The notes under the pieces: model-generated
Database searches by the model: none
Told to the model about the DNA's origin: nothing
The model's input: only the letters and a program-made list of their open reading frames with translations
Origin: Tetradesmus obliquus
Taxonomy: Eukaryota > Chlorophyta > Chlorophyceae > Sphaeropleales > Scenedesmaceae
Reading direction: 5' to 3'
Assembly: GCA_030272155.1 (NCBI GenBank)
Contig: CP126203.1
Location: 558,001 to 622,000, forward strand
Length of the DNA: 64,000 nucleotides
Shown: positions 41,190 through 53,201 of the stretch, piece by piece
How the letters are laid out: each line of letters begins with the position of its first letter
How positions within the stretch are numbered: position 1 is the stretch's first letter
Position numbers and translations under genes: made by a program

Positions 41190-44100
41190 CACCTGCAGGC
41201 GCTGCCGTGGGCCTTGGCGGCGAGTGTGTGTGGCTGGTGTGGCTGGACGAGGGAGAGGTGCGGACCTGTTTTACAGCAGCAGCAGCAGCAGCATGCATTT
41301 GCTGCACTTGACACTTGGCGAGTGTGTGTGGCTGGTGTGCCTGGACGAGGGAGAGGTGCGGCACACCCCTGCAGCAGCAGCAGCAGTGTCTGCAGCGGCA
41401 GCAGCAGCAGCAGCACCGTCTGCAGCACTGTCTGCAGCAGTGTCTGGGACACCACTCGCAACACAACCTTGATGCACCAGCGGAGCGTTTGGCGTGAAAG
41501 CGGTGTTGCCCGAGCGCACCTCTTCTATTCACCTTTTTTTGCCTGCATCCACCTGCAAGCGTTGGCGCTTTCCTGCAAGTTTTCACGCTTTCCTGCGAAT
41601 GTTCGCGCCGCAGTTCACGCTGTACGACCTGATGACAAAGCGCGAGTTCCCGTACAACTTGGAGCCGCTGCTGCTGGGCCGTGAGCTGCGGCTGCAGAAG
41701 GACAAGCGACGGCGGCTGGTGACGCTCAAGCTGGTGACACAGCAGCTGCTGGAGAACCTGGACACCGCACACGCCACCGGCATAGGTGTGTTATGTTTGG
41801 TATTTTCGTGTTGTTTGTGACTCAATTGTTTTGTGGATGGAGAGGCTGGTGACGCGCCACTGGCCCAGGTGTGTATTTTGGGGCGACGGCAGTTTTGTGA
41901 TGCACTGCTTTGTGATGCACTGCTTGGCGAGCTGCGGCCGCAGAAGGACAAGCCGCGGTGGCTGGTGACGCTCAAGCTGGTGACACAGCAGCTGCTGGAG
42001 AACCTGGACACTGCTCATGCAACCGGCATAGGTGTGTTACATTTGTTATGGTGGTTCAGCAGCAGCAGCAGCAGCTTGTGGTTGAAGATATGTTGTTGGC
42101 GGAGAGGCTGGTGATGCAGCAGCTGATTGGCTGCTGCTGCTGCTGCCGCTGCCGCCGCAGTGCACCGCGACATCAAGCCGCAGAATGCTATTCTGTCGAT
42201 GCACTTGCATGCACTTCTGGGCTTTGATTGGACTGCCGCTGCTGCTGCTGCTGCTGCTGCTGCAGTGCATCGCGACATCAAGCCACAGAATGCCATCCTG
42301 TCAGTGGCTGACCGCCGCCTGAAGCTCATTGACTGGGGCGCAGCAGCAGACCTGCGCCTGGGCATCAACTACGTGCCAAACGAGTACCTGCTGGACCCCA
42401 GGTGATAATAACTTGTTATGTGACACACCTGTCATATGATAATCCATTGCTGAATGTCTCTGGTTGACAGTAGTATGCATGCAAATGAAATGGCTGGGGC
42501 GTCAGTGAGGACCTGCGCCTGGGATAAACTTCGTGCCTGCTGGACCCCAGGTGCAAGTCATAATCATAGAAATAGAAATCATAGATAAGAGAAGCCACAC
42601 AACCTGAGCAGGTACGCGCCGCAGCAGCAGTATGTCATGTCCCGCCAGACGGCCGTGCCTCCCACATGAAGCGATAACGCGCTGTTGACATGTTTGTCTG
42701 TTCTATTTTATGTCATTGTGTCTGTGTACAGGTATGCGCCGCCGCAGCAGTACGTGATGAGCCGCCAGACTGCCACGCCTCCCCCCAAGCCAGTGGCGGC
42801 TCTGCTGAGCCCCGTGCTGTGGCAGATGGAGCACCCCGACAAGTTTGACATGTACAGCGTGGGCATCCTGCTGCTGCAGGTGAGCATGCTGACTGTTATA
42901 AGAGTTATGTAATAACAGAATAACAGCATGTGTAACGTGTCGGTCATTCTAGTTGTGGCAGATGGATCACCCGGACAAGTTTGACATGTACAGCGTGGGC
43001 ATCCTGCTGCTGCAGGTGAGCATGCTGACTGTTACCACGGCAAAAAACAACAAAGTAACGGGATTTGTAACGTGGTGATCATTTTACTCGAGATAGATGA
43101 AGCCCCTCATCAAGTTGTGCATGTAAAGCGTGGGCATCTTGCTGCTGCTGTTTTCACGGGTTGATGAGATAGAAGGCTGCTATGGACATCGACTGACCAG
43201 CTGCCTGCCTGCCTGCCTGCCTGCCTGCAATCTGTTCAAATCTCGGCTGTGTGCAGATGGCGTTCCCCAACCTGCGCAGCGACAACAGCCTCATCGCCTT
43301 CAACAGGCGGCTGCAGGAGCTGGGCTGGGACCTGCCGGTGAGAGTCTTGGTGTTAGTAACAAGATAACATTATCTTGAGTGTGTGTAACTTGATCATGAG
43401 GACGGCCTCATCGCCTGCATCAGGCGGCTGCAGGGAGCTGGGTTGGGACCTGCCAGTGAGGCATGATCAGTTGCTTGGAACTTGCGCTTACCTGTGTATG
43501 CTGTCCCTGAGACCTGCTCAGATATCCTATGCATGCTCCCTCTGCTCTGTGCAGAACTCTGACTTACGCTGCTATGTTACAATTGCTGTTGTTTTTGTGT
43601 TATTTTGTGCAGGCGTGGAAGCGCGAGGTGGTCCGCAAGCACCCACGCGGCCTCCCCAAGGACCTTGAGGAGGGCTTTGAGGTCCTGGAGGCAGAGGGAG
43701 GTGCCGGCTGGGACCTGGCCTGCCAGGTGAGGTTTAGTGTTGAGGTGCAGGTCTAGGGTTTTGCAGGGCTCAGGGTGTTGCGGTGTAGAGTTTCGCACCC
43801 AAAAGTTGCCATTGTGGTTTGGTCAAGGATCGGAGGAGGGCTTTGAGGTTCCTGAACCCTGCTGCAGCTGGTGTTCAACCCCAGCAAGTGAGGCACTGCT
43901 CCCCAGCTGGTTTTAATACAGCTGCCAGCAACAGCAGGCAAACACCTGACACCCCTGCATGCACACACCATGCTCGCTGCAGTCCTGTACCCTCACTCCT
44001 TCGCTGTATGCACTGCTGCACCTGTTCTTTTCCTAAACCCTACTGCAGCTGGTGTCCTACAACCCCAGCGACCGCCCCACAGCAGGCGAGGCGCTGCTGC

Positions 44101-45468
44101 ACCGCTGGTTTGAGCAGATGCCGGTGGTGGCAGGAGCAGCAACGCCAAGCGGCACTGGCAGTGTGTTAGTGACAAGCTCTGTGGCGGCTGCTACTGCTGT
44201 GCGCAGCATCAGCAACAGCGTGGGGAGCACGGTCGGCACCGTGGGCAAGCGCGTCACTGAGGCACTGCCTACAGGTGGGTGTTTAACAGTTGTTATGATT
44301 ACTATAATGATTGTTGTAACAGTCATAGCAGTCCCCTGTCACACGTACTGTTTCAAAAGCGTCGGCAACAGCGTCGGCAGCACGGTCGGCACTGTGGGCG
44401 AGCGCCCAACGAGTGCAGCGAGCTGGTAGTGCCAGGCAAACCCCTCTGCCAATGAGCATTGGTTGTTACCATTGTTGTTATCACATTGGACAACAGGTCG
44501 AATACCTGTTTTTTCCCTGCAGGCTTGCTGAAAGAGGCGTCGATTCAAAGCCGTTAGGAGGGCCTGCCTGAGGCGTGGCTGGCCGAGGAGTTTTGGCTGC
44601 GACAAACCACAATTGTGTTACAAGATATGTTACTAACAGGTTTCTAATGTAAAATGGTATATTACTGTTATTTCTGCAGGCTTGCTGGAGGAGGCATTCA
44701 TCCACAACAGCCAGGAGGGGCTCACTGAGGCGTGGCTGGCTGAGGAATTTGGCTGGGACAAGCCCGCGCCCCCACCACCCGGCAGGGGCCAGCAGCGCGA
44801 GACAGTGGCGTGGTTCATGGACCGGCAGGTGCGGCGAACACAGAATAATCGGCTGCTTTTGTATACGTTGTACCATATATACTTAGTGGAGGCCTCGCAG
44901 CTTGTGTGGGTGTGCATTTGGCGTTTACACAGTGGCCTGGTCCATGGACCGGCAGGTGCGGCTCCCTGTTGCTGGGCAACAAAGAATTTGAGGTTGCTTT
45001 CCGTACCTGCAGGAGGCGTCATAGCTTGTGTGGGTGGGTGGGTGTGCATCTGTGTTTTACACATGTGTGCGCACAGCTACCGACAGTATGAACTTCTTAT
45101 TGTCTGACAATGATGTTCTTGCGCTGCACTGCTCTGGCACCGTATTGCAACCGCAGAGCGAGCTGCAGCGCAAGCTGGCAGCGCGGCAAGCCAAGCTGGT
45201 GGGCGATGTGCGCAAGACAATCCGCGGCGTGGCCCGCAAGCTTGGAAGCTCCCCAAGCCCAAGCAGCAGCAGGCCAGGCACTCCCAAGATCAAAGGCGCT
45301 GCTGCTGCTGCTGCCAACGCTGCAAACGGCAACGGCAGGGCGTCACCGGCTGACTCTGCTGCTGCTGTTGAGGGGAATGGGAATGGGCGGGTGACGCCTG
45401 CTGCTGCTGCTGCTGGCGGTGCTGTTGATAGGGTCAAGGAGCTGATGAACGTGCTGCGCTCCAAGTGA
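38748..45468 (+). CDS. STT7: Chloroplast state-transition protein kinase STT7/STN7
   Basis: Thylakoid Ser/Thr kinase that phosphorylates LHCII when the plastoquinone pool is reduced. Fourteen exons: 38748-39001, 39081-39178, 39671-39744, 40180-40287, 40600-40729, 41199-41257, 41614-41785, 42266-42401, 42732-42879, 43257-43337, 43613-43726, 44049-44274, 44680-44828, 45157-45468; 686 aa. An Arg/Ser-rich transit peptide is followed by the lumenal redox pair Cys73-Cys78 ([17 protein letters not shown]), a single membrane helix (~101-118), the P-loop [10 protein letters not shown], the beta-3 VIVKK, catalytic HRDIKPQN (Asp302), [16 protein letters not shown], and the family-specific [13 protein letters not shown] and [17 protein letters not shown]. 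The magnesium motif reads DWG instead of DFG; I recall DLG in STN7. The C-terminal tail is Ser/Pro/Ala-rich and basic. Many exons have echoes in the following or preceding introns. Confidence 0.96.
40568..40599. repeat. (CTG)n tract forming the acceptor of STT7 exon 5
   Basis: Sense-strand CTG run ending CTGCAG directly before exon 5. Equivalent tracts precede exon 6 (41157-41198) and exon 8 (42235-42265). Confidence 0.92.
40781..40972 (+). repeat. Two echoes of the 3' part of STT7 exon 5
   Basis: Copies at about 40781-40852 and 40913-40972 repeat the exon end ([15 protein letters not shown]) with the donor GTG. The second is more diverged. The parent exon is 40600-40729. Confidence 0.9.
41310..41357 (+). 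repeat. Echo of STT7 exon 6
   Basis: Repeats GECVWLVxLDEGE with its GTGCGG donor, one residue different from the parent at 41199-41257, directly after a CAG-rich stretch. Confidence 0.9.
41929..42033 (+). repeat. Echo of the 3' part of STT7 exon 7
   Basis: About 100 bases repeating the end of exon 7 ([22 protein letters not shown]) and its GTGTGT donor, with a single changed residue (RRR to PRW region). Parent exon 41614-41785. Confidence 0.92.
42162..42204 (+). repeat. Echo of the 5' part of STT7 exon 8
   Basis: Repeats the acceptor and the catalytic-loop codons [12 protein letters not shown] ahead of the parent exon at 42266. It ends without a donor, so use of this acceptor would replace the kinase active site with intron sequence. 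Confidence 0.9.
42491..43148 (+). repeat. Echoes around STT7 exons 8 and 9
   Basis: A diverged copy of the exon 8 end lies at about 42491-42553. A copy of the exon 9 start ([17 protein letters not shown]) lies at 42612-42668, before the parent exon 42732-42879. Copies of the exon 9 end ([14 protein letters not shown]) lie at 42955-43016 and, eroded, at 43095-43148, after it. Confidence 0.85.
43402..43457 (+). repeat. Echo of the 3' part of STT7 exon 10
   Basis: Repeats a form of the exon end [11 protein letters not shown] with its donor, with a one-base length change relative to the parent at 43257-43337. Confidence 0.82.
44363..44955 (+). repeat. Echoes of STT7 exons 12 and 13
   Basis: A copy of the exon 12 end ([17 protein letters not shown]) lies at about 44363-44425. 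A copy of the exon 13 start lies at 44521-44597, before the parent exon 44680-44828. A short copy of the exon 13 end (WSMDRQ and donor) lies at 44929-44955. Confidence 0.83.
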
Positions 45469-48400
45469 ATCTGATTGTGAATTTTTTCAACTTCAAATAA
45501 TAGTTTGGAAGTAAGGAGTAGTATTGGTGTGAAGTTCTGCGTGTGCGAGGGGCATGGGGCGTGAAGTTTGGTGTGGAGCAGGGAAGTTCACGGTGCGAGA
45601 AGTGTGAGGTGTGTCGCGTGGCGAGTTACGTGATGCAGGCAAGGTGTGAGAAGTGTGAGGGGAGGGCGCGGCGGGGTTACACCTGCGCGGGGTTACACCT
45701 GCGCTTACGGTGGGAGGGATGTATGCTACTCTAGCTGTCTTTTGCCTGTTGCACCATCAGCTGCTGGTGTTGCGAGGGCTATGGGAAGCTCCTGGTTTCT
45801 ACCACAGCCTGCAGCACACCTGCCATTCTCTATCGCTGCTCTAGGCGTCCTTTTAAGTGCCGTAGCTGCAGTGAATGTCGTTTGCTGTTGACTGGAGTGT
45901 TTGAAGCGTCATGATGGTGCAGCGCGCAGCAAGAGGGTGGTAGTCGCTGCGTCCAGAGGTGCGGCGTCGCCACAGCTGCTGCTGCTAAGTTGCCCGTGCG
46001 TGGGGCACGCCGCGCGCGCCCGCGTTCGCGCAGTTTTGTGCTCGGTGTTTCGTTGTGTGGCATTGTGTGTGGTGGTGGTGGTGTGGTGTCTGCGTCAGGG
46101 CATGGCTGTGGAGCGTGTGCTGCGCGGCAGCTGCAACGGATTCAGGTGTGGGTTTTGGGCATGGGTTTGGGGAATCGGCTGTGGCCGCAGTAGCCGAGGC
46201 AACAGCAGCGCACCGCGTGTTGTTATGCTGTGTCAGCTGTGCCGGCTGAAGCATGCGCTGTGCTTGCTCAAGCATCAGCTGGTGTTGCTGAAATGCCAGC
46301 TGCTTTTGCGGCCAGGTCACTGGTCACAAGGACAGTGTACGTGCGTCAGTGCTTGGGTCTAGTACTATCATGCTGCGTGCAGTTCAAACCTTCCAGCTCG
46401 TTTGCTGTAAAAAACCACAGCAGAAGAGCAACAGAGAGCGAGCGGCGAGTTGTCCGTGGTGTGCCTAGTTGCAGGAGTGTCAAGGCACATATGCGCTGTG
46501 TGGCATAGTCAGAGACACACATGCTGTCTGTGCCAATCGTTGAACTGTTTGGAACAGCTTTTGACTGAGAGGCAGTAAGAGCTGGCATGCATAGCTGTTG
46601 TGCTTGGGTCTGCGCTGCATTAGGTCATGTTGCAGTTCTTTTGCGGCCAGAAGGTAATGGCGTGACAACCTGCACAGCACAGCAGGCGTGCGCGCTGGTT
46701 TACTGGCAGTGCAGTGGGTGTTGGTATTGTTGGGTGGCGCTGCTGGTGTCTGGCCCTTGTAAGCGCTGCTGTTGCACCTATTTCAATGCTGCGTGAGTGC
46801 TGCCTGTATCTGCTGTGTTTGCTGCAGCGCTGCGCTGCTTCCGTGCAGGGAGCGACAGGCGGTGCTGCTGATAGGACATCAGCGCACCAGCCAATTGTGG
46901 CTTGCAGTGGCGTTGGAGTGTGTGCGATGTTGACTGTTGTCAGCACCCAGCAATTATAGCTGCTTGCAGCAGTGGCATGCTAGTGATGAAAGCAGAGTAG
47001 TGAGGTGTTTGGAGCAGAGTTGCAGGAGGCACTGAGGACACGGTCAGAGCAAGTAGTACACATTTCATATGAGTAGAAGGGGTGCGGGGTGGCCTGTGTT
47101 GCGGCAAGCGTTCCGATGTCCTTTGTGCGTCTTCAGGTTTCTTTCTTTGCCCTGATCAGGGTTTATCATGATACCAGGCAGCGTTCAGTCATCCTGCGGG
47201 TGTATATTGGCGCCTTGCGCTCCTTGGTTGCGGCTCATCATCATGTTACCCATCAAGCCATAGCATCAACGCCATCGGCCCCGCGCTCCTTGGTTGCGGC
47301 TGTTTGGTTGCCCTGTTGGTTTTGGAATGGTGTTCACTTTGGCTGACATCCGTATGACTGCGCATCCTGCGGAGCAAAAACAGTCCTGTGTATTTGTGGT
47401 TTGCCAGCTTGATCCATTCAGTATGGTGTGACTGTACGCAAGCACCATGTTTTGCGCGGTACTCTGTAACTTACAGTACTGAGTACATGTACGTCTTGTC
47501 TTGCCCTGTGCATACTCAGCATGCCGCAAGCTGGCATATTGTGGCTAGCCATTCAGCGATGCTGCGATCAGCTCTTGTACAGGCGACGCAGACCTACGCG
47601 GCAGCAGTGGCAGGATTCACACATTAGCCGCCCCATTGAATGCTTGAGTTCAACACATAGTGACCAACAAAACGTTGCCAATATAAGCCCTGCACAAGCA
47701 CAACGGATGCAAGGGACTTCCACTGACTTCTGTGCTGCCGATATGAAGCCCGCATGCTACCCGCTTCCGCTGCGCTGTTGGTGTGCGTCCAAGGTTTTTG
47801 ATATCAGTGCCTCTGCTCGGACTGCAAACAGGCTGCTGATGCCCAAAACACACCGCTAGCTTGCTTGCTGTCTAACCACAAGTAAATACATGCACTGCTT
47901 GGCTTGCTGAATGCGGCTGCTGCTGTGCATGGCGGCAAAAGCCGAAACCACTGTGCACAAAACAAAGAAAGAAAGAGAATACCTGGACACAGCACGACAT
48001 GCCCGCGCCTGTGCCTGCACAAACACGCCCGCGCCCAACACAGCACGCATGTGCCTGCCTGGCGACGCTGACGCAGCAATGCTATACACCAAACTTGAAC
48101 CGCACACCAAGCTGAAGCGTCTTGCCCCTCGCACGACAGAAGAGAGAGAGGGAGCATGCAACAAGGACAGCCCGTCACATGAAAGAACCACGCAAAACCT
48201 GGCCGCCTGCAGCCGGACTGTGCTACGGCGTTGCAAGCAACTGCACCTCTGCACCACCCCACTCTGCCTCAGCCGCAAAGTGAACTTCAGCAGAGAAACG
48301 ATGCTTCCAAGACAGCTGAAACCAGCTTGACCCGCACAAAAAGGAACACAGCCAATGCCACGGCGACGCCCTGAAGCAATGCTGCTGCAGCTGCCGTCAA

Positions 48401-48958
48401 AACCAGTGCCACCTGCAGAGGCGCCGATCAGAGGCAAAAAGCGCAGCCTCCAGCTGTCAGCCAGAAAATAGCCTTGTTCTTTGCTGCGAGCCAGCTGCAC
48501 AGCTAGCTCGTCCGCAGTACGCACACCACCACATCCCCACGGCGACAAAACACAACACAGCACGCGCAGCTGCAGCAGAAGCACCAGCGGACTTCCGCCG
48601 CTGCACTCCGCACACTGTGCTGCCTTGCTCTGGCCATCCCTCAGCTGTGCAACCAGAGCCCAACTGGACGGCCAACCAGCCACAAATTGGGATCGGAGGT
48701 TGCGCGACCCCAACTGCTGCACACTTGACATTGTGATCCATCCGCCAGCCTAGCCTATCCATCTTGGAAGCCTACGCCACACGAATACCAAGATGTTGCA
48801 CTGCCAAAACCGTCAGCGCCAGCCGTCCGCCACCACCACCACCACCACCACCACCACCACCACCACCGCCGCTGCCTTCATCAACAGCCAACACAGCACA
48901 ATACACTGCTGCTGCTGCTGCTGCAGACTTCAGCACAACAACTCCAGCATACAACCCC
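45469..48958. other. Convergent intergenic region between STT7 and the G3BP-like gene
   Basis: About 3.5 kb. A TGTAA at 46406 could serve STT7. A short direct repeat CGCTCCTTGGTTGCGGCT occurs at about 47216 and 47284. Several reading frames of 100-290 codons exist (the longest 47856-48731 on the minus strand), but they are Cys/Ser/Leu-rich with no recognisable domain and look like chance frames of GC-rich DNA. A (CCA)n run lies at 48830-48868. Confidence 0.45.
48830..48868. repeat. (CCA)n microsatellite
   Basis: About twelve ACC/CCA units just beyond the 3' end of the G3BP-like coding region. Confidence 0.9.
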
Positions 48959-51900
48959 TCATGCCCGGCCATCAGACTCGCCCCTGCCCCCTGACCTACC
49001 ACCACCCCTGGGGCCACCCCTGCCTCCCCTGCCACCCTCTCCAAGCCTAGATGGTCCCCCTCCCATGCCTCCAGATGGGCCGCTGCTGCTGCCACCGCCG
49101 CCGCTGCCGCTCCTGCTGCCGTCCATGCCTCTACCCTCACCGCGGCCCTCGCCACGCGGCTTGCCCCTGCCGCCTTCTGCGTAGCCACCTGTTTTCGCAG
49201 ACAGCAGCACAACAAGAAGCAAAGCTTGAGACAAACAGTTTTGAGTTGACACATGTATCGGCCGAGTGGCCCTCGCCACACGGCTTGCCCCTGGCACCCT
49301 TCGCAGGTAACCGCCTGCACAAAAGATTACGCAAATGGATCACATCAGCATCAGCATCAGCATCCGAAGTGCCAGCCCCTGCCTCCCTCAGCGTAGCCGC
49401 CTGCACAACAAATGGGCCAAATGAATGACATCAGCAATAGAATTAGCATCCGAAGTGCCAGCCCCTGCCTCCCTCAGTGTAGCCGCCTGCATAACAGACG
49501 AGGCAAAAGGAAACATCATCAGCAATAGAATCAGCGTCCGCAGTGGCAGCCCCTGCCTTCCTCAGCGTAGCCGCCTGCTGCCGCATACACAGCACAGCAG
49601 CACAATCGCACGTGTCAGCAAAGCTTCAGACATACAGTTAGGGTTTGATCAAGTAGCAGCCTTGCAGCATGCCACGGCGGCAGCACCAACCACAGAGCAG
49701 CAAGCCAAGCTGACGCCACGGGCCCTTGCAACAACCCATCCAGCCGCCGCCAAAGGTCCGCCGCTTCTCACTGCCTCGCCTACTCCATATGCACAAAACT
49801 AGGAACTCCCTGCCGCCCCTGCCGCTGCCAGGCGTGATCATAAACGCGACACCACTCAAACAATAAGACATATCTCACCTGGCCTGCCGCCGAATGCGCC
49901 GGTGGATCCCGAGCGCCGGAACTCCCCACCCCCTGCCGCACGCCGCCCCTGCCGCCGCCAAACGAGGTCAGTATATGCAAACACTAAAGAAAAAAAAAGT
50001 ACAGCCCACCGGGCCTGCCGCCGAACGTGCCCGTGGACCCCGAGCGCCGGAACCCTCGGCCGCCCCTGCCGCAACTAAACATTGTCACAAATGCAACACA
50101 ACCAAAACAGACAAACTATAGCCCACCTGGCCTGCCGCCGAATGCGCCGGTGGACCCCGAGCGCCGGAACTCCCCGCCGCCCCTGCCGCCGCCACACGTG
50201 ATTCAGCACCAGAAACAAAACAGTTTCAAAAGCACGCACCTGGCCTGCCGCCGAATGCGCCCGTGGACCCTGAGCGCCGGTACTCTCAACCCCTCCGTCA
50301 CCAAATGTAAATCAGCACCAAAAACCAAACAGGTACTACACCCCTGGCCTGCCGCCAGATGCGCCGGTGGACCCCGAGCGCTGGAACCCCCCGCCCCCCT
50401 GCCACACGCCGCCCCTGCCGCCGCCAAACAAGGTCACTACATGCGGACACAACAACGAAATACCAGAAAGTTTTACCCACCTGGCCTGCCGCCGAACGCG
50501 CCGGTGGACCCTGAGCGCCGGAACACCCCGCCGCCCCTGCCGCCCCCACACGTGATTCAGCACCAGAAACAAAACAGTTTCAAAAGCACGCACCTGGCCT
50601 GCCGCCGAATGCGCCGGTGGACCCAGAGCGCCGGAACTCTCCGCCGCCCCTGCCGCCGCCGCGGCCGTCTCCGCGGCCGCCCATGCCAGCCGCCAGGCGC
50701 TGCACCTTGGGGATCTTTGGCAGCACAGATGCGGGCGTACCACCTAAAATCAAGCTGCGCTTCTGGTAGTCCGCTAAAGCCTGCGTGGAAGCAGCAATGC
50801 AGCACGGCAGCAAGGTTGAATTTGGGGCAGCATGGAAGCACCTTGGGGATCTTGGGCAGCACAGATGCGGGCGTACCGCCCAAGATCAGGCTGCGCTTCT
50901 GGTAGTCCGCCAGGAGCTGCACGACAACAAGGAAGAAGTGCAGCAGCGAGGTTTAGAGCAGGTTTAGAGCAGGTATTACAATTGCTGAGGCAGCACACCC
51001 CACAGGATCATACTGCACTTCCAGTAGTCAGCGAGCGCCTGCAGTCAAGCACAAAAGAGTAACACGGCCGCCCATGCCAGCCGCCAGGCGCTGCACCTTG
51101 CGGATACACTGCCGCCCATGCCAGCAGGTGCTGCTGCTGGCACCTTGGGCAGCATCGCGGCAGGCACGCCATCAAGAACGAGGCTGTGCAAGGCGCCATG
51201 CACGCCGTGAGCAGCAGCCTCCAACTCTAAGTTCAAGCGAGCCGTGTTGCATGTTATGTGTACTTGTTACTTGCCAAATATAACATGTCATATGCCCGGC
51301 CTCACCTTCTGAGCAGCAACCTCTGACTCAAAGTCAACGTATGCCGTGTTGGTGTCATGCGTGCGGCTGGGGATCACCAGGATGTGTGCAATGGGCCCAT
51401 ACACCCCAAACACTGACTGCAGCTCGTCACGTGTTGTGCTGTTGGGAATGCCACGCAGGTAAATGCCCGCAGCTTCACTGCCTGCTGACTCCCCAGAATC
51501 CTGCTGCTGCTGCTGGGGCTGCTGCTGCTGCTCGCGCGCGCCAGCGGCAGCGGCAGCAGCAGCAGCGGCGGCGACTGCAGCTGTGACTGATGCATTCTCG
51601 CTAGCAGCAGCTGCGGCTGCAGAAGAAGGCTCCGGCCAGCCAGCAGCAGCAGGCTCATCAGCAGCAGGTGCTGCTGCTGCTGCTGCTGCTGCTGTTTCTG
51701 CTGCAGCCGGGGCTGCTGCTGCTGCTGCTGCTGGCGCAGGACTGCTGCTGGTGGTGCTGCTAGCTGCAGCCGGCGCAGCGGCAGCAGCGCCTGCTGCTGC
51801 TGGTGCTGTGCGTGCTGTGCTGCTGCTTGCTGCTCCTAGGCGGCCTAACTTGACACGCTCGGCATATGACAGCGGCTGAGGCGGTGATGTGTTTGCTGGC

Positions 51901-52037
51901 TCTGCTGCTGCTGCTGGTTGCGGCTGCTGTTGCTGCGGCTGCTGTTGCTGCTTTGGTTGCTGCTGCACAGGCTGCTGCTGCTGCGGTGGCTGCTGGGGTT
52001 CTGCTGCTGGGGGAGTTCCCGGCCCTTGATCGCCTGG

Positions 52038-52075
<38 letters not shown>

Positions 52076-53201
52076 CTGCTGCTGCTGGCTGCTCAGCAGG
52101 GGGTGCTAATGCTGCTGGAGCTGCTGCTGGCTGTGCTACTGCTGGTGCTGCTGCTGCAACCTCTACTGCTGGCTGGTATGCAGCAGGCTGCACAGTCGGC
52201 TGCTGCTGCACAGGTGCTGCTACTGCTGCTGCAGGATACAGCGCGCCTGCTGCAGCTGCTGCTGCTGCTGACTGTGGTTGCACCAGCGGCTGCTGCTGCT
52301 GCTGCTGCACAGGCGCTGCTGGCACAGCTGCTGCCCGAGCTGCTGCGTCTTCTGCTGCTAGGAAGCCGTTTTCACCTGCTGCTTTGGCTGGTGCTGCTGC
52401 TGCTGCTGCTGCTGCTGCTCCTGCTTCTATGGTTTGGTGCAGGCACAGAATGTCGTTGAGCACGAAGAATCCCTTATCCTGAGGGGCTAGGAAGAAGATC
52501 TGCGTGTAGCGGCGCTCAGCAGCCTGCAGGAGATGTCAACAACAGCAGCATCACACATTAGCGCCATCGGTTACACCAGCTGCTATTCAGCAACAGCATC
52601 CCCCCAGTGCCACGGGCAGCTAGCCAGCAGAGATAAATTATGAATCGAACATGCCAGCTGTGATGTTTGTGCAAGCAAAGCCAGCAAGACATGCATGGCA
52701 AGCCGCAACAACAGCGCACCCATCCCGCCTGCTGCTGCTGTTGGGCTAGAAACTGCTAGAGCTGCTGTGCAGCGTGGCTCACCTCGTTGGGCAGCACCAA
52801 GCGGCCGTCAACCTGCAGCAGCACGCCAGACTGCAGCGAATACTGCGCCTCTGAGTGCTCTATAGTGATCTTGGCGCCCTGCACTGTGCTGTTCACCTTC
52901 TCCTGAATGTCCTGCAGGACGCATCGCAGCGGGCTTAGGGCGTCAGCTTGCTAGTCGGGTAAAGCAGTTCAGATGTTCGAAGGCGATCACACACCTGTGT
53001 GGTGGACACCGTCGTTCTAGTCTCTACCCCGCCGTGGTTGCGGAGGACAAGCGTGAACTGGCTCTCCTCCTTGTAGAAGCGGTTCAGATACTTAGGATGC
53101 TTGGCAAGGACTTCATAGTAGCGTTTCACGAACTCATTTGCGACCCATGCTGCGTCTGGTTTCGGCCCAGGCCCAGTGCTGCTGCCGCCGACGTTTGCCA
53201 T
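48959..53201 (-). CDS. G3BP-like protein: NTF2 domain, RRM and RGG tail
   Basis: Likely stress-granule/mRNA-binding protein of the G3BP family in the cytoplasm. Exons 53201-52995, 52911-52783, 52523-51306, 50780-50594 and 49188-48959 give 656 aa with all phases matching. The NTF2-like domain fills about residues 1-125 (WVANEFVKRYYEVLAKHPKY, VNSTVQGAKITI, FFLAPQDKGFFVLND). A ~300-residue Ala/Gln/Pro linker coded by GCT/CAG triplets follows. The RRM begins near residue 463 (GIYLRGIPNSTTRDELQSVF, TAYVDFESEVAAQKAL) and crosses the exon 3/4 border. The C-terminus is an RGG/GGR tail (GGRGDGRGGGRGG, GGYAEGGRGKPRGEGRG). Domain order and length agree with plant and animal G3BPs. Dense echoes flank exons 4 and 5, so exon choice there is the least certain part of the model. 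Confidence 0.9.
49262..49580 (-). repeat. Four echoes of the 5' part of the G3BP last exon
   Basis: Copies at about 49262-49312, 49362-49405, 49447-49495 and 49535-49580 repeat the acceptor and start of exon 5 (GGYAEGGRGxP-like or diverged GGYAEGGxG). They lie upstream of the parent exon in transcription order, with spacing of about 85-100 bp. Later copies are more eroded. Confidence 0.8.
49878..50548 (-). repeat. Six echoes of the 3' part of G3BP exon 4
   Basis: Copies at about 49878-49975, 50006-50072, 50126-50190, 50240-50285, 50343-50430 and 50480-50548 repeat the RGG-coding end EFRRSGSTGAFGGRPG with the CCAG|GTG donor. Spacing is about 105-135 bp. The parent exon is 50594-50780. Several keep an open frame through GRGG codons. 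Confidence 0.9.
50828..51236 (-). repeat. Echoes of the 5' part of G3BP exon 4
   Basis: A close copy at about 50838-50921 repeats LADYQKRSLILGGTPASVLP followed by KIPK. More diverged copies lie upstream to about 51236 (e.g. LVLDGVPAAMLPKVP and GMGG), all before the parent exon in transcription order. Confidence 0.82.

Noticed and set aside
45901-46362. A 153-codon plus-strand reading frame with LKH-like heptads
   Set aside because: Low complexity, lies in the probable STT7 3' flank, and no protein family fits.
47856-48731. A 291-codon reading frame on the minus strand downstream of the G3BP-like gene
   Set aside because: Composition is Cys/Ser/Leu/Arg-rich without any domain, no splice or homology support, and frames of this length are expected in GC-rich DNA.
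51341-52459. Plus-strand Leu-rich frames opposite the G3BP-like linker
   Set aside because: Antisense of the Ala/Gln triplet-coded linker; no signal for a membrane protein gene beyond poly-Leu.
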